A stretch of DNA of 64,000 nucleotides from Thamnaconus septentrionalis (lineage: Eukaryota; Chordata; Actinopteri; Tetraodontiformes; Monacanthidae), in contig CM020510.1 of NCBI GenBank assembly GCA_009823395.1, forward strand, positions 14,669,773 to 14,733,772, written 5' to 3'. Of this stretch, positions 1 to 13,170 are shown piece after piece; the first letter of the stretch is position 1, and the number at the start of each line of letters is the position of its first letter. The notes below the pieces were generated by a model. That model was not told the DNA's origin and did not search any database. It saw only the letters and a list, made by a program, of their open reading frames with translations. Position numbers and translations under genes: made by a program.

Positions 1-1892
1 TATCTGATATTGCTGATTTTGTGTGACCAGCAGCAGCATCCAAACACTTCTCCAGAATGGCGTAGAAAATTGTGCTTCGCCGCCTCCGACAACGTGCAGC
101 AGCCAGTGCTCCAGCTGTAGCTTGCAGGCTCCGATTAGTTTCCCCAGTCTCAAGTGTGTTGCCGCTCATCAGGATGCTGGAGATATGTAGCATATCAGAT
201 ATATGATCTAAGTGGCTCAGGTTGAGTGCAGTTGGGAGGGCCGTGCCGGCCTCTTTGATACTTGTGTACACTAATGCTCTGGTTCCATCTGAGGAATAAA
301 CCATACATCACAGACTTTCTTACGTGTTCCAATTCACAGCAACTGAAATGGGGCTCTTTTTTTTGTGCAGTAATAACGCGATTATTTGTTGAATGAGGGC
401 AACTACCGGCGGCTGAGCCGACGATTTGGACAGGTCTGAATTATGGCGAGTAGCTGTTTGAAATAAATTCAAATCCAACAGCGCTGCTTGGCAACACAAA
501 ACCTGCATAACTGTAGAACTTACAGTAAATCTACCTTTTAAAACGTGTTCTCTGAGTTCATTTTTTCAATATTTTAGTTGAAAAAAGTTCTCTTTAGGTG
601 TACAAAGGCTGAGGCTGCGTACTGCATGAAACTGCCTGACTTGGAATCACCTGTCCAAGAGTGTTGCCATGGCACATTATAAGTTTGTGAAGTGATATAT
701 TGTGCGCCGCCACCACAAAACGACCTTAATGTCAGAATCCGATGCTTAATAAAGAAATTTATTTTGTTTTGTTTACACATAAGCCACAGTAGACACCCTG
801 GTCAGAGAACGCAATACATTTGTTATTAAATTGGCTGTTTGTGGGGGGGGGGCGCTTTTTTTGGTTTTGTTTATTTGTTTTTCCGCCTCCATTGAGACAA
901 ATGCATGAGTTCATAAAATATGTGGTGGCAGTGTATCAAATCCCCTGCAGGAAATTTTCCCAGCCCTGGGCAAAAGTGCTCCATTTCACCTGCTGTCTTT
1001 TATCATCTGCACCTCTCACCTTTTTCTCCAAAATTAGTAGTCACAGCCTTCACCTTGGAAAACAAACAAACAAACAAATAAAACAATATTTTTAAAACCC
1101 CACAAGCGGCAACACTAGGTTGTCAGTCCCAGTGGGTGTGGGCAGGTTTCCCAAAATAACCTTCCACTCACCAAAGACAAAGCCAAAATCCTCCACTTGT
1201 GGCTTGGCGACAGAGCGCCCTCCAAACCCACGTGTAACTCAACAGTGGCCGCGCTAAAATATTAATGCAGGTCGGAGACGCCATTTGGAATTTTAAAATC
1301 CAAAAAGAGCCAAGTAATACTAATTTTTATTCTGCCATAATGTCAAGCAATAAAAAAAGTCTCCGGAGTCCGTGGGTATAATGCCCCAGGCCATGTCACC
1401 TCCTTTCATTAGTGAATATCACAGCCATGCATGGGTGGATAAATCATATTTCCACAAAGGGCAACTTCAATGACATCTCATTTCAGTGAAGCTGCTTTAA
1501 GGACTCAATACTTGATGCTTATTTAAAAAAAAAAAGTGCATTGAAAGGCTGTAGGATAAAAGAATAATTTTCCTCCTTGAAAGAAACCAACACAAATGTT
1601 CACTGAAAACTGCAGAGTTTTTCTTCAAAGCCGCAGCACATACTTTCTGTCCACCCTTGCTGTACCAACACAAACTAAAACAATGAATAATGCCAGCATG
1701 GATCTCCAGACTAGCTGATTTACACCAGTAGTCGTAATTATAAACATACATCATTGTCAGATTTGCACCAAGCAATTTTCTCCATACATTAGATTAAGTC
1801 AGTAGCAGTTCTCAAACTCGCACACTTCCGTCCTTAGTGCAACTTAGTGCTGTTGTTGTCCCAAGTCGCAAACTGCTGTTTTGCACTTTTGG

Positions 1893-1894
<2 letters not shown>

Positions 1895-1934
<40 letters not shown>
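1895..1934. repeat. (GT)20 microsatellite
   Basis: Uninterrupted GT dinucleotide run of 40 bp in noncoding DNA. Confidence 0.98.
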
Positions 1935-1936
<2 letters not shown>

Positions 1937-2479
1937 TTTTAACCATAGCATAGCAAGGAGTATGTTAGCTCGCTATCTGATTCTGTCAACGCTGTTACGC
2001 CACTATTTGACCGATACAATGCTTGCTGTGGGTTGTCCATAGTCAGTTTTCACAACTTTTTTTTTTTCACTGAATTGTCAGAAGGATGAACTTTGGATAG
2101 TTATGCTGCCAAGACATCTAAAATGAAGTACAGAAGTATGCAATTTGAGTTAAAGAAAACAGTGTCTCCTTTCATCTTCAATAGAAATACATTTAATTCC
2201 CTGGCCAGGAATTTAATTCAGTCCAAGCGTAACATTTTGAGTTTGTCACAGTCATGAAAAGACGCTGCAAACAAAAACATCATCTTATACAAATTGATGT
2301 CACACAACTGGTCCGGTTCCGTTCAACTCCACCAGCATTAGAACTGCAGCATCACCCTGAACATTCACCCATATGTAAGGTGTGACACGCTGGACTTCTA
2401 CACAGCACATTAATTATGTGTCACACAATAGAGGGACTGATGACAATTACTGCAAATCTCAGCGTTATTCAGCAGTGTT

Positions 2480-3330
2480 TTTTCTCCCTAGATTCATAAT
2501 GAGCCGCCCTGTCCAAAAACCACCGTGCGGTGAGCGTCTTGTTGGCCGGACCTGACCTCTCCCTGCCTGGCAGCATCCTGTTAAAAGGGTTCTGCTTGAC
2601 TTGGAGCAAACCCCCCGACCCCGGGGGGCCTGGGGCGGGGGTGAAGTGAGAAGAGGCGGCGGCACACTGAGCGGACTTCTTCAGTGTGAGGTCACCGGAA
2701 AAACTGTTAAAAAGTCTCTGGGGTCAGCCGCGCCGCGTCACAGCTCTGCGCCCGCCGCTGCACGCTGCAACTTTATTTCCCCACTGGCCTGAGTTTGTCA
2801 CAAAAAAAAAAAAAAAAAAAAAAGAAGGTGCCAGACAGAGCTCCCTCTCATAACGAAGAAGGGAGAGCCTGCCTGGTGGCTGAGGAGGCCCGAGCAGCTG
2901 CAGCAGCCACACCGTTCTGATGCCGCCACCCTGCTACTTGAGACCGAATTATCAGCGTCGCGACACTGCGTTGCCTCAGCCACCTCCTCCTCCTCCTCCT
3001 CCTCTCACTCTCCGACCTGCTCCGGGGGGGGGGGGGGGGGTTCGGTGCGTCATTGCCTAGCATAAATACAAAGCAGCGTCTGGTAAACAAGCTGGCTAAG
3101 CTGTCGCTTCGGCTCAGCTGCTTTGCATGTGTAGGCTCCAGTCGACGGCGAGAGTCATACATTTCATGTTGCCCACCAGCGGCGATCAGATGAGGCCAAA
3201 CCGTTAATTACTTCTGAGAGCAAGCATTTTTTTTTTTACCTTAAGGTGTGAGCTTTAAAGGAGCGGGAGCACAAATGGAAGGTCATTAAATGGCGGCCGC
3301 CGCACCTCTCGCCTTGAATGGAAGGGGGAA
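2480..3330. promoter_or_regulatory. CpG-rich segment
   Basis: GC- and CpG-enriched stretch relative to its AT-rich surroundings. It includes a 22-bp poly-A (2,802-2,823), a (CCT)n run (about 2,981-3,005) and a 17-bp G homopolymer (3,024-3,040). It could be a promoter or first noncoding exon of an unseen gene, or a methylation-free regulatory island. No start codon with coding continuation was recognised. Based on eye inspection of CpG density only. Confidence 0.35.
3024..3040. repeat. 17-bp poly-G run
   Basis: Seventeen consecutive G residues on the plus strand immediately after a (CCT)n tract. Such runs can form G-quadruplexes and are frequent sites of sequencing or assembly length error. 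Confidence 0.9.
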
Positions 3331-6300
3331 AAAACGTGTTTCCGTGAGATTTCGCTCATAATCGACACAAGCAGCAGAGTTTCCGCCTGGTTTGTTTACT
3401 GCAGTGAAACAAATAGTGCTTTGAAATTGTTTCCTTTGATGGACAAGGTTGGCCACCCCATGTGAGCGGAAAGACGACTTCTCGACAAATACAAAGGAAC
3501 TTGTAATGTAAAATTTAAAAGGACGTACTGGAATGAAAAACTAAACAAAACAAGAGCCAATGTATATTTTTTATATTTAGTATTATTCCTGGAGAAAGCC
3601 ACTTAAAAAATAAATGTTGCCACTGTTGTGTTTCATTTATGCAGTACTGTATGTATATTTACACTCGGATCAGGTCCACTGTACTGTTCCACGCTGCATC
3701 GGGATCCAGAACTTGGACCTGCTCTGGTTTTATTTGTGGTTTTGACCACCGGACTTCATCAAATAGAAAACATGGGAAAACAGGGTCTAATAGTAACATT
3801 CTTTGCAAAATGTATAATTACCATTAGAATCCTCATTCCAATCCTCCCACTCATCACAGCAATTAATTGCCTTTGAGGCAGCCGCCTTCTTGTGTCGACA
3901 GTCACCACTCTTTTAAATATATATATATATATAGCCTATATGTACACGCACGTATGCGCACACACCTTCACATACACACACACACACACAAACACACGCT
4001 ATTTAATACAAACGATGAGTCACAAAGGCTGAGCAATATATAAGCAGGATATTCCACACGCCCCACTCTTCGCCCAACAGCTTTATCTCATTCTGGAGGA
4101 TCCCGCGGGGCTCGCCGGGCCAAGTGAGACCTCCTCCACCGAGTTCTGGGCCGACCACGAGGGTCCCCTCCCTGCGGCTGTCGCACAAAAAGACCACCAA
4201 ATCGAGGTCCCCCTCCCCGCAGTCGTCCCAATCACAAAGGAGCACTATTACCTCTCCCTCCAGAGGAATCTCATTCCACCTGCCTGAATCCCCAATCTCT
4301 TACCTTTTTTTTTTTCCCACCAACCAAACCTCGCAACCTGAGAGAGAGAGAGAGAGACTGAATGTAGATCCACTGGTGAAGGTGTGCACTCGCCCTGAAC
4401 ACCAACAACAAAACCAACCGTCAACCTTTGCCTCTACTTTGGCTGAGGCGCAGCAACAAGCAGGACCCCACTCAGCGAGAGTAATCCAATCATTCCCGAC
4501 GGAGAGCGGCCGTAAGTGCACAATGCGTTTGGTGATTCAGGGGTCCTGCGACGGCGTCGCACAATTGCGATTGGCTGTAATGATATATTACGTTATCAGC
4601 GGCCGCATGGACATTTGCGCACGCTGGCTGCAGAAATGGAAGACGAAACGAGCCAGAGGTGTTTTACAGACAAATTAAACGGCGACGTGTTGCGGCAAAG
4701 GTAATATTTTACGCGATAGTAAAAGGTATATATGCGTAGCGCACTTAATGTAAGATTTATACCACAGCTGCCCAGAACTAACAGCACTGGAAATAACACC
4801 CCAAAAAAAAAAAAAAAAAAAAGGTTTTTTATACATCTGTTAAATGGTTAATACAGCAGTATGCAAAAGGTTGTTAAAATTTGTATAAATATCATTGTCA
4901 TTCGTGAATTTTTATATCCACCAATTACAAAAAAGTAGAAAAGGCAGTAAAGCGCATTAGTCTTTCTTGATTGGGGTGTCAAAGTAAAGTTATTCCCTTG
5001 CATTCTTGAACCGAAAAATTTGCTTTTGGTTGAGTGTCAGATTAATTTCCGACATCACAGAGAAGCCCAGGGAGCCCACCCACATTTAGATGGATTCAAA
5101 GAACTGTTGAGGTGTTTCAGCTGTTATTTGCCAATTATGCCAACAATATTTTTTTTAAAAGATCTATCCATGTATCTATATATATATATCCATCTATCTA
5201 CCCAGAATGTATGTAGCAGCTATGCTACAGCTAAGCAAAACCTTGTTATCTCTGCCTCTCTCTTCCACCGTGGCTGCGTCCATTGTGAGATTCAGCTCAT
5301 TTCAGTCTCAAAGAGGATTGGGGGACCTAAACCCGCCGAGAAGCCGTAAATTAGTGACACTGTTTTCACTCTGGCCAGTGAGGCATCATGAAGTGGATTG
5401 AACTAAGCAGTGGCCGGCGAGCTAGCCGTCTGATCTCTTAATTGCGAGACCTTTCCCAATTAGGCAAGGTCTCTCTCGTTCACCCTTTCCTTATCCCTGC
5501 ACTATGTATTCATGACGGAGTGAACTCCAGACTGGTACGAGACGCGGCGGCATCTGGACTCGGCGTCACTCGTACACACCTCTGTGTACGATGCGCGTAG
5601 CAGATTTCTGAGCTTTAAAAAAAAAGCAAACGCAACGTGATGCAGCACCGGTGTTCATCAGTGAGGAGACGTGACAGCCGGCAGCCGCGTAGGCGTCCGA
5701 GAGAGGAGAGGCGGGAGTCAGTTCACCCTGCTCCACTTTCCCCGCATGACATTCTTCTCTTTCCACGGCATATTAACCAGCGTAATCACACAACGGCGCT
5801 GGCAGTGGGGTAATGAGCGCAGACAGCGTCATATGGTCACCTGCTTCTGATGCTATCAGCAGGTATGAAAATAAATAAATGAATGAAACAATACAAATGA
5901 TACCAAACTGCAACAGCCTGCTAATATTTTGGTACATGCACAAACAGGATCCTATTTGATTTGGCTTGTTGAGGGAAAAAAAGCTATGTTGTTGCCGCAT
6001 TTTGTCTTGACATGAGTTATTTTTGCTGTTCTAAATCAAATATATTTCTCATTACACGGGCGGCGTTTGAGGGGAGGAAATGCTCACTCATTACCACACA
6101 ACGCAGTTAAACTCTTTGTAATAAAAGTCATTGTCTTGTTTGCTTTCCGGGAAGAAGGAACAACTTTCTAAACACTTTCTTCATACAAAGCCGCACTCGG
6201 TGCGCAAAACCAATTTTTCGCTGGTTAAATTAACACAACCAAAAAAAAAAAAAAAAAAAATTGGAGGTTGATTTTAGTGCCATTATAAATGGGTTCTTGT

Positions 6301-9300
6301 TACGAAGTGACACAAGGACCTCCCAGTGTTCTCCAACGCCATGTGTGTTATCAGCCCGGAAACTGTCCCCGCTGGATTGAAATGATGGCGAGATTAAATT
6401 CAGCCTGGAAATGGGTCAGGGGAGTATCGAGAGTATTATTTCCTGTCCTTTTTCTTCCCCTTTTTTGATCAAAGATTTTCTATATCTAGTCTAGACAGAA
6501 AAGGTTCTTAGATGTCTCAAGTTGAACAGGTAGGCAGAAAAAAAAAGAAGCCAGCTCTATTTCTCCGGCAGCGGAAGATTTGTGGTAATTGCAGACGGAG
6601 GTGTCGCCGGGCCGAGCCGACACACTCCATTTTCCTCCGGAGCTGATCCTTCGTCTCTGATGGAAACGATTTGGAGCTGTGCCGCGCTTAATATGGCTTT
6701 TTGTTTAACTTGTGACCTTTTACAGAGGCAGGAGCAACTTTTGAGAAGAAGTTTTGCTTTTGCAGCTTGTTGTTGAAAGACCTCCCTGCATTATTCAGGA
6801 CTTTTTTTTCCCAGGAAGTGCAAAAGACATTCAGCCTGCCAACCGTACACGTCCGACATCATAGACATGAAACTGACACGAAAAGTGAGGAAATTTGTGT
6901 TTGGATGCCATCTCAGAGTGCGTGACCAGGCTGGGAGGAGGTGCCAGACTTGCGCGGCTTTGTGTAGTTTCCTGGACACGCAACCGAGGCTCCAGTTTGT
7001 TAAACAAATGAAGTGCGTGGTTGCCAGCACGTCTCGTTTCTTTGGACTTCAATCATCCGACCCGCCAGACAAGAGTCGGTGGCAGAACGAGCTGTTTGGC
7101 ATCGGTTGAGAAAGTTTGATGATTTTTTTTTCCCAAGTGCACAACCCCTCAAACTGAGATCTGCTGGTCAACACACGAATGCATGTTCCTTACAAGGGTG
7201 GCAGCGTTTAAAAGGGAAGCAACGAGGCTTTCCAACACCAAGACGTGTTGCCAAGAAGTGTTGCTACAACAAAGCAACAGTCTGCCAAACACAAATTCCC
7301 TGATTTATGTGCTAAATTTAGACAAAACTCACTTAAATTAATCCTGAACGCCAAAGGAGCAGCTCCCTTCAAAACTAACAGATTTAGCCTTGTGTTTGCA
7401 GCCTCCTGAAATAAAAAAAAACAACTCATTTTCAGCTTCCTTTCACAGCTGATGCTTTGTTGGACCTTCCAAAGAGGAAACGAGAATAAACACCTGGCTT
7501 TCTTTTGTGACATGACCAAGGGCTGATTTTCAGAACTGTGCCCCCACTTCCTGGGAAAATGGGAGAGCTAGGAGTAAATGATGGGCTTCTCTCATTTATG
7601 GGGAATTAGTTGACAGGTCAAGAGACATCTTGTGAGAAGACGCCGTTGAGGTAAATATTTTTCAGTGCAGCCGATAATTCCAGGGCAACACGGCGAACAC
7701 ACAGCTACCGGTACATTTTCAAACGGCTAATATACTTTTAACTCGTCCTGCTTTGGATGCAGGAAAAGAGATGAATGAATTTATGAGGCGATGCACTTTG
7801 ATCTCGCGGTGTTGTCTCTTTCTTTTGGACGGAGGAAGCACCTGCTTCAAACACATTTAGGGAGATTAGAGGGAGCCGGAGCTTGTTATCTTTGCATTCC
7901 ACGTTTGTGTCTTTCACAGGACCGGAATTTCAATGCGGGACCAGACAGTGTGAAAGTGTCTCACACACACACACACGCCGCGCGCACACACACAGAACAC
8001 AGACGTCGTTCATTTTGTTGGAGAAAATGTTGCTCCGCCGCGCCAAGGACTCTCTAATACATTATAAAGTGCAGTAATGTCTTTGTGAGGCATTAAAGTG
8101 ATGGCAAACTTCTGAATAAAAAGCTTGAAAAACTGGGGAAAAAAAAAAAAAAACAAAAAAAACAAGCTCAGCAATTCATCAGTACGCTTTTTTTTTTCAG
8201 AGCGTTCCTTCTAAGATTGACTGTACGTATATATTGAAGTATGGACTGTAGCCGCAGATTTTCATCTACTTCCAATATGCGCTTTTCCCTTTTTTTTGAA
8301 AAAAAAAAAAAAAAAAAAAAAACACTTTTGTTTAGCTGGAATGCCAGATGGCTTGTTTCAGCCCTTTGGATTTAGACCCATCTGGTAAGCAGCCCATAGG
8401 CAGAATTTGTAAAAGGGAGGTAAAAACTGTAAAAAGGTGAGTGAAAAAGCATTTTGTCTTTGGTGGTCTGATTTGGCACAGCTAGTTTGGCCGGTCACTA
8501 AACCTAGCAGTGCAAAGTTAGCTGGCATTGCATTTCTACACTGTCAAGACTGGTGCCAGAGCTGGTTGGGACTAAAGTGAAAAGATGTTGTCCGCCAAGA
8601 AAAGCCGTCAGTCTGGTTCTTTGTTCATTTATTTATGCCAGTTTTGATCAAACTACCACCTTTTAGCAGCTGCCAGGCTCGCTGCCTTTTTCCCTTCTTC
8701 ACTTTTGTCTTCTCTTGAGGCTTTTAAGGGCCGTTACCAGCAGTTCACTCCGGCTTTTGTCACTAAAAGGAATTCATTGTGGAACTAAAAATTTTCAACC
8801 AAATTTTAAAACGCGGCTGGCTGTTTGAGTTTGACACATTGGACAGCCTGGATTTGAGAGTTGAAAGCACTCCAGCAGGTTAGTCCTCATTTTTACCATG
8901 GCCTTGACACATACCACAAGAACACAGTTTTAATCTGCAAGTCGTTTGTTCCTTAAAAGCCCATCGCATTCAGACATTTTTCTGTCATTGAAAAAGCAGG
9001 ATTACTTTATTTTTCGTCACAGAGTTCTGCGGCAAAAATAAGTAGCCCGAGCTCACATTGTCACATTGCCTCGATCGTGTGCGGACGATACATGGGTAGG
9101 CGGCAAATCCCGAAACAAATCCCAGCAAGAGGGATTATGATCTCGTCATCTGGGAAAGGCGATGGCTTAGATTGATTGTGTGCTGTGTCTTTCTCCCTAC
9201 CAAAAAAAGTTTTTTTTGCTTTGGTTCTTCTTATTCTTGCAGCTCACGTTGCAAATCTTACGCCTGCACTCGGGATAATGCATCTGCATTTTGCCCTGGG

Positions 9301-10237
9301 CTAAAGTGGCCAAACCAAATATCTGAAAAACGCACGCTTTTATTTTTTTTTTATTGACAACTGGGAAAAACGGAAAATAATACTTAACTTTCATTGCCAC
9401 ACTTACTTGCAATTTGATTTGTTCATGATAACCTGTTATCGCCCACCATCTTCCCCATCAAGTCCGTCCAATTGCACACCGTGCAGAGGACGGGCTTATC
9501 AATGACAATGACGCATTGCTAATAACATCACCGGCCCCTGGCCAGCGGTTGGGGAGCACCGGCGCAACTGGGCCCCCTTGCTTTGTAGATCTCATTTGAT
9601 TTTCCGTGCTGATAGTGGATGCGGCAATTTATGCCTGCACTTATTCAAGCCCATGGAGATCAAAGAGAGCCGTCCGACCCACCCTCCACCCCCACTTCCG
9701 CCCGCCGCCTCTCTCCTCCCCCTCTTTACTTCCGCCTCTGGATTCATCCAATCCTCAGCGTGAGTCCTCTCACCTCTCACCCGCTTGAACCACGGGGCTC
9801 ACTAACCTGCTGCAGCTGAGCAAAATAGTGCCGACGACACTGAGAATCTCTCATGTGTTTTACTTGTTCATCAAAACCTCGTCCATCCATCAGGTGAACG
9901 CCACGTTTTGGTTTTTTTTCCATTTTCCTTCACAGAATCAGAGAGGCGAAACGCAGCAATTGTTCCCAGGTCTTGCCAAGCCGGGTGAGTGATTGCATCA
10001 CTTGTGACAGGCATCCTCGGCACAACTATGGCCGAGGTTATTCTTAAGCTTTAAATATCCATCAAGATCAACAGCTCATCCGTAATGAAACGCGCGACGC
10101 AGACCCGCACGGCGCACACGTCTCATTGCATTTTGATCCCGTGCAGCATTTTATCTGGAACGGTTTGCACGCAGTCACGCCTCAAACTTGCCATCACCCG
10201 AAATTGTCATTTCATCCACTTACAACTCCACACGATG

Positions 10238-10766
10238 TCAGTAGCTGTGTTTCCATTACAGTTTTTCGCAAAATAAAAGCGTTATTTCTAAAATTTCAAC
10301 AAAGTACAATTGCGATTTGCAGGTGTTAATATTGAATGGTGTGAAGCGCATAAGCCGTAATTCTTGTAATATCTCGTCCCGCGAGAATTATGTTTACTTT
10401 TGTTTGTTTGCTGTCAAGAATGGTTGTTATAATTTTTCTTTTTGATTACTTGTAAAAAAAAAATATATACAGTTTCCTCCTCTGTCCAAACATAACGCGA
10501 CATTTTCACTTGAATGAAGTGATCACGTTTTCACGTACGTCACGTCCAGTGACGCGTAAATGCAAAAAAAGTGTTTCCATTAAACTTTTGCAATCTACCG
10601 CTATATCGATACATCTGGAAAAAAAACACCTCATGAGAGGATAAAAACCTTTCAGTGATATTTAAGAGGTTATTCGAAGTTTAGGCATTTCCATTACCAG
10701 TTTTTTATTGCAATATATATGGGAGGTTTTGCGCAATTCTAGGGGTAATGGAAACGCAGCTACTGA
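10238..10766. mobile_element. Nonautonomous DNA transposon (MITE-like) with terminal inverted repeats
   Basis: The left end, 10,238-10,259, and the right end, 10,745-10,766, are inverted copies of each other: 22 bp with one mismatch, core GTTTCCATTAC. Inside, imperfect internal copies of the same motif recur near 10,571 and 10,686, which makes the element partly palindromic. It contains no transposase open frame, so it would be nonautonomous. A TA dinucleotide flanks the GCTG...CAGC core on both sides, which would fit a Tc1/mariner- or Harbinger-like target, but no longer direct target duplication is visible, so the superfamily is undecided. Elements with this end motif are common in teleost genomes. 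Confidence 0.7.
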
Positions 10767-12460
10767 AGCATGCATTCCCAATTCCACAAAACTGTGTTGG
10801 AGAGGGACAGATCTCAGGGTCGCCATGCATTCAGCATAAAAATAAAAAAAAAAACTTATTCCTTGTGTGGTGCCAGAGTCCTTGGAAAAAAAAAAACTCA
10901 GTCGTCCAATCTGACTTGCTAAGAACACTTGCCGTGGTGACAGGCTGACAAGCTCGTGACAGATTTCAAGGGTTTTGAATTCTGTGAGTACGCTGCCAAG
11001 AACGGAATTTCGGCTGAAATGCGACTTTGTTGCCGTTTTGGGGGCTGAATTGAGGCCGGCGCGTCAGACGCTTGGACACGTTATATTTTTCTGTCTATGG
11101 TCACACTTGAGTGCGTGGGTCATCATGGGCTTCCACCGTAGCAGCAACAGTGAGGTGGATAGGAAAAAAAAGGAAGAAAAAAAACGTCAAGAGAGCCTGC
11201 ACCGACGTCGCGGTAGGCGGAAAATGGGTGAAATATCAATTTTGGGGGAAGTATCACTTTAAGAGGAAATCAATCTCGCATTCTGCCTGACAGGCTCTCA
11301 CCGCCATAGGAATATATTACACCCACGTTCCCTGTAAATGGTTTGTAACATCTGCAAGAAAATTTGACGCAATGAATAATTACCAGCTGATCGACGGCGG
11401 GATGCTGGTACTGCTGACGCATGGCACAGGTGAGGTCACGGCGTCGATAAAATGTTTATTAAACTTTTCCAATTATGTAGCAGGACTTACTCACTTACTC
11501 ACTACTTACTGTAGGAGGGCAGTTGCCTTCAGGCTTGATGCTTTTTGGCTTTTGTAGCGACAGGTTTGAAAACAGAAAGGTTGCGATACGCCTTTTCTTT
11601 GACTGCTGCTTCTGTAACCTTTAAATAGACACTCAACAGCAGTGTCCATTCAAAGGTTATGTGTGTAGTATTTGGAGGTTTTGAGAAGAAACAGTGACAT
11701 CAAGTAGTTACATTTGAGATTGCAGCACTCACCCACTCACCCTCCCTCTCCCAACTACAGTGGCCTTCGCACACAAACCTGGGTACCTCGTCCACCTTCT
11801 TCTTTGTTGGTTAATTTGAGGTGACGTGAACAGTCACCCTAATAACGAAACGCGTTGTCAGACGGGCTGGTTTGTCCACACCAGGCTTCCTTAGAAATAT
11901 GGCGGAGGAAGATGGCACCAAACTGGGAGCAAGACCCTTAATCTATGTATATTCTTATATAGATGTTCAATGGGTAGAAAAACCAAATTACCTTTACTGT
12001 ACTGTGAGTATACACTTTTAATAATCGATTTATGGGCATGTGGCGTGACCGCAGTGGCCTCCCCACGTAAATGGGGATCGGGCAGACTGGACTGATGTAG
12101 CGGAGGTCAAACCAAGAGCCAGGGAAGTGTAAGGTGCCAGGCAAAAAGTATCTTAAGCTTTTCCCAAATTTTACAGACTAGACCTTTAAAAAAAAAATAA
12201 CAAAATTCCAACTCAGTAGCTGACAGATAATCTACACTCTGAACAGTTTCATCTATTTTTTTACAATGATGTGAAAATGCATCGCTCTGTTAACAAAACT
12301 AACTTAGCTAGCCGGCGTCGCCGCTCACCCGAGGAGGAAGACATCAATGTTTAAATCAAGCGCTCCTCCGAGGAGCTCCCTCAGTCGTGCGAGCGAGCAC
12401 GTCTCCCTGCCGCGGAGCCATAACGGCTGATAGTCTCGAGGAAATGGGTCAGAACTTCTG

Positions 12461-12500
<40 letters not shown>
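12461..12500. repeat. (GA)n microsatellite
   Basis: Imperfect GA dinucleotide run with a single AA interruption near 12,478. Confidence 0.95.
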
Positions 12501-12699
12501 CGTCTTTGTTGTGCGCTTCCGCAACTTTTCTTTTATTTGTTTCCGAGCATCTCAACTGGAGCACCAAGCGATTCCATTATACTCAGTAGGCAGGAGACGC
12601 CTCCCAGAAACTCACCCACCAAACAACAGATGAAAGGCGTTTTTTTTTTTTTTTTTTTTTGTCCAACTAAAAGTTTCTTCCCTGCTCTGAATTTAAAGC

Positions 12700-13170
12700 A
12701 CACGCGGCTGCATTTATGCCGTCTTTAATAATGAGTGAGGCAAATCGCGGGTTCAAGTATAGCGGCCTCGCTGTTTCATTTTAACTGCGGCTCATTACGG
12801 CTTTCGCTGCGGCGGACGTGATCTTGTGCGGGTGCAGCCCAAATCACAGACCGCCACGGCAAAACGCAACCGATGCGATTAAGCGCATTTGCATGGCGTG
12901 CAGGACTCGTTGTGGCCAAAAGATGAACAGCGATGCTATTTCATGCGACCAGTGAGCACTGCGGACGCGAGTCGTGACGGAGGGATGGTTAAATCCACAT
13001 TTGCGCCCGCAATAACAAAAGGCCAAAGATGTGGAGGGGAAAAGAACGCTCACCATTTGCCTAATTGCTGGGAGTGATGCCTGTGGTGACGGCCACTGTG
13101 ATTTATTAATGGCTGCAACAAAAAGTATGCAAATGAAGGCTCCTTTGTGATGAAACGCTAATAACATCTG
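12700..13170. promoter_or_regulatory. Candidate cis-regulatory element
   Basis: Non-repetitive, compositionally balanced sequence with several homeobox-like TAAT/ATTA cores. It has two perfect POU octamer motifs: ATTTGCAT at 12,887-12,894 and its reverse complement at 13,128-13,135, 241 bp apart. These features are typical of vertebrate conserved noncoding enhancers. This is inference from motif content only; conservation cannot be tested here. Confidence 0.25.

Larger units (their letters stand above)
1..10237. other. Noncoding block, left part
   Basis: I found no coding gene here. Open frames are short, have no family resemblance and often run through simple repeats. Visible content is microsatellites (listed separately), many A or T homopolymers (for example 4,802-4,822, 6,241-6,260 and 8,301-8,322), a short (AT)n near 3,918 and (CA)n near 3,978 and 7,965. 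A CpG-rich stretch at about 2,480-3,330 is listed separately. The region near 9,440-9,640 has homeobox-like AT-core motifs embedded in otherwise complex sequence and could be conserved noncoding DNA, but that cannot be judged without an alignment. Confidence 0.6.
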
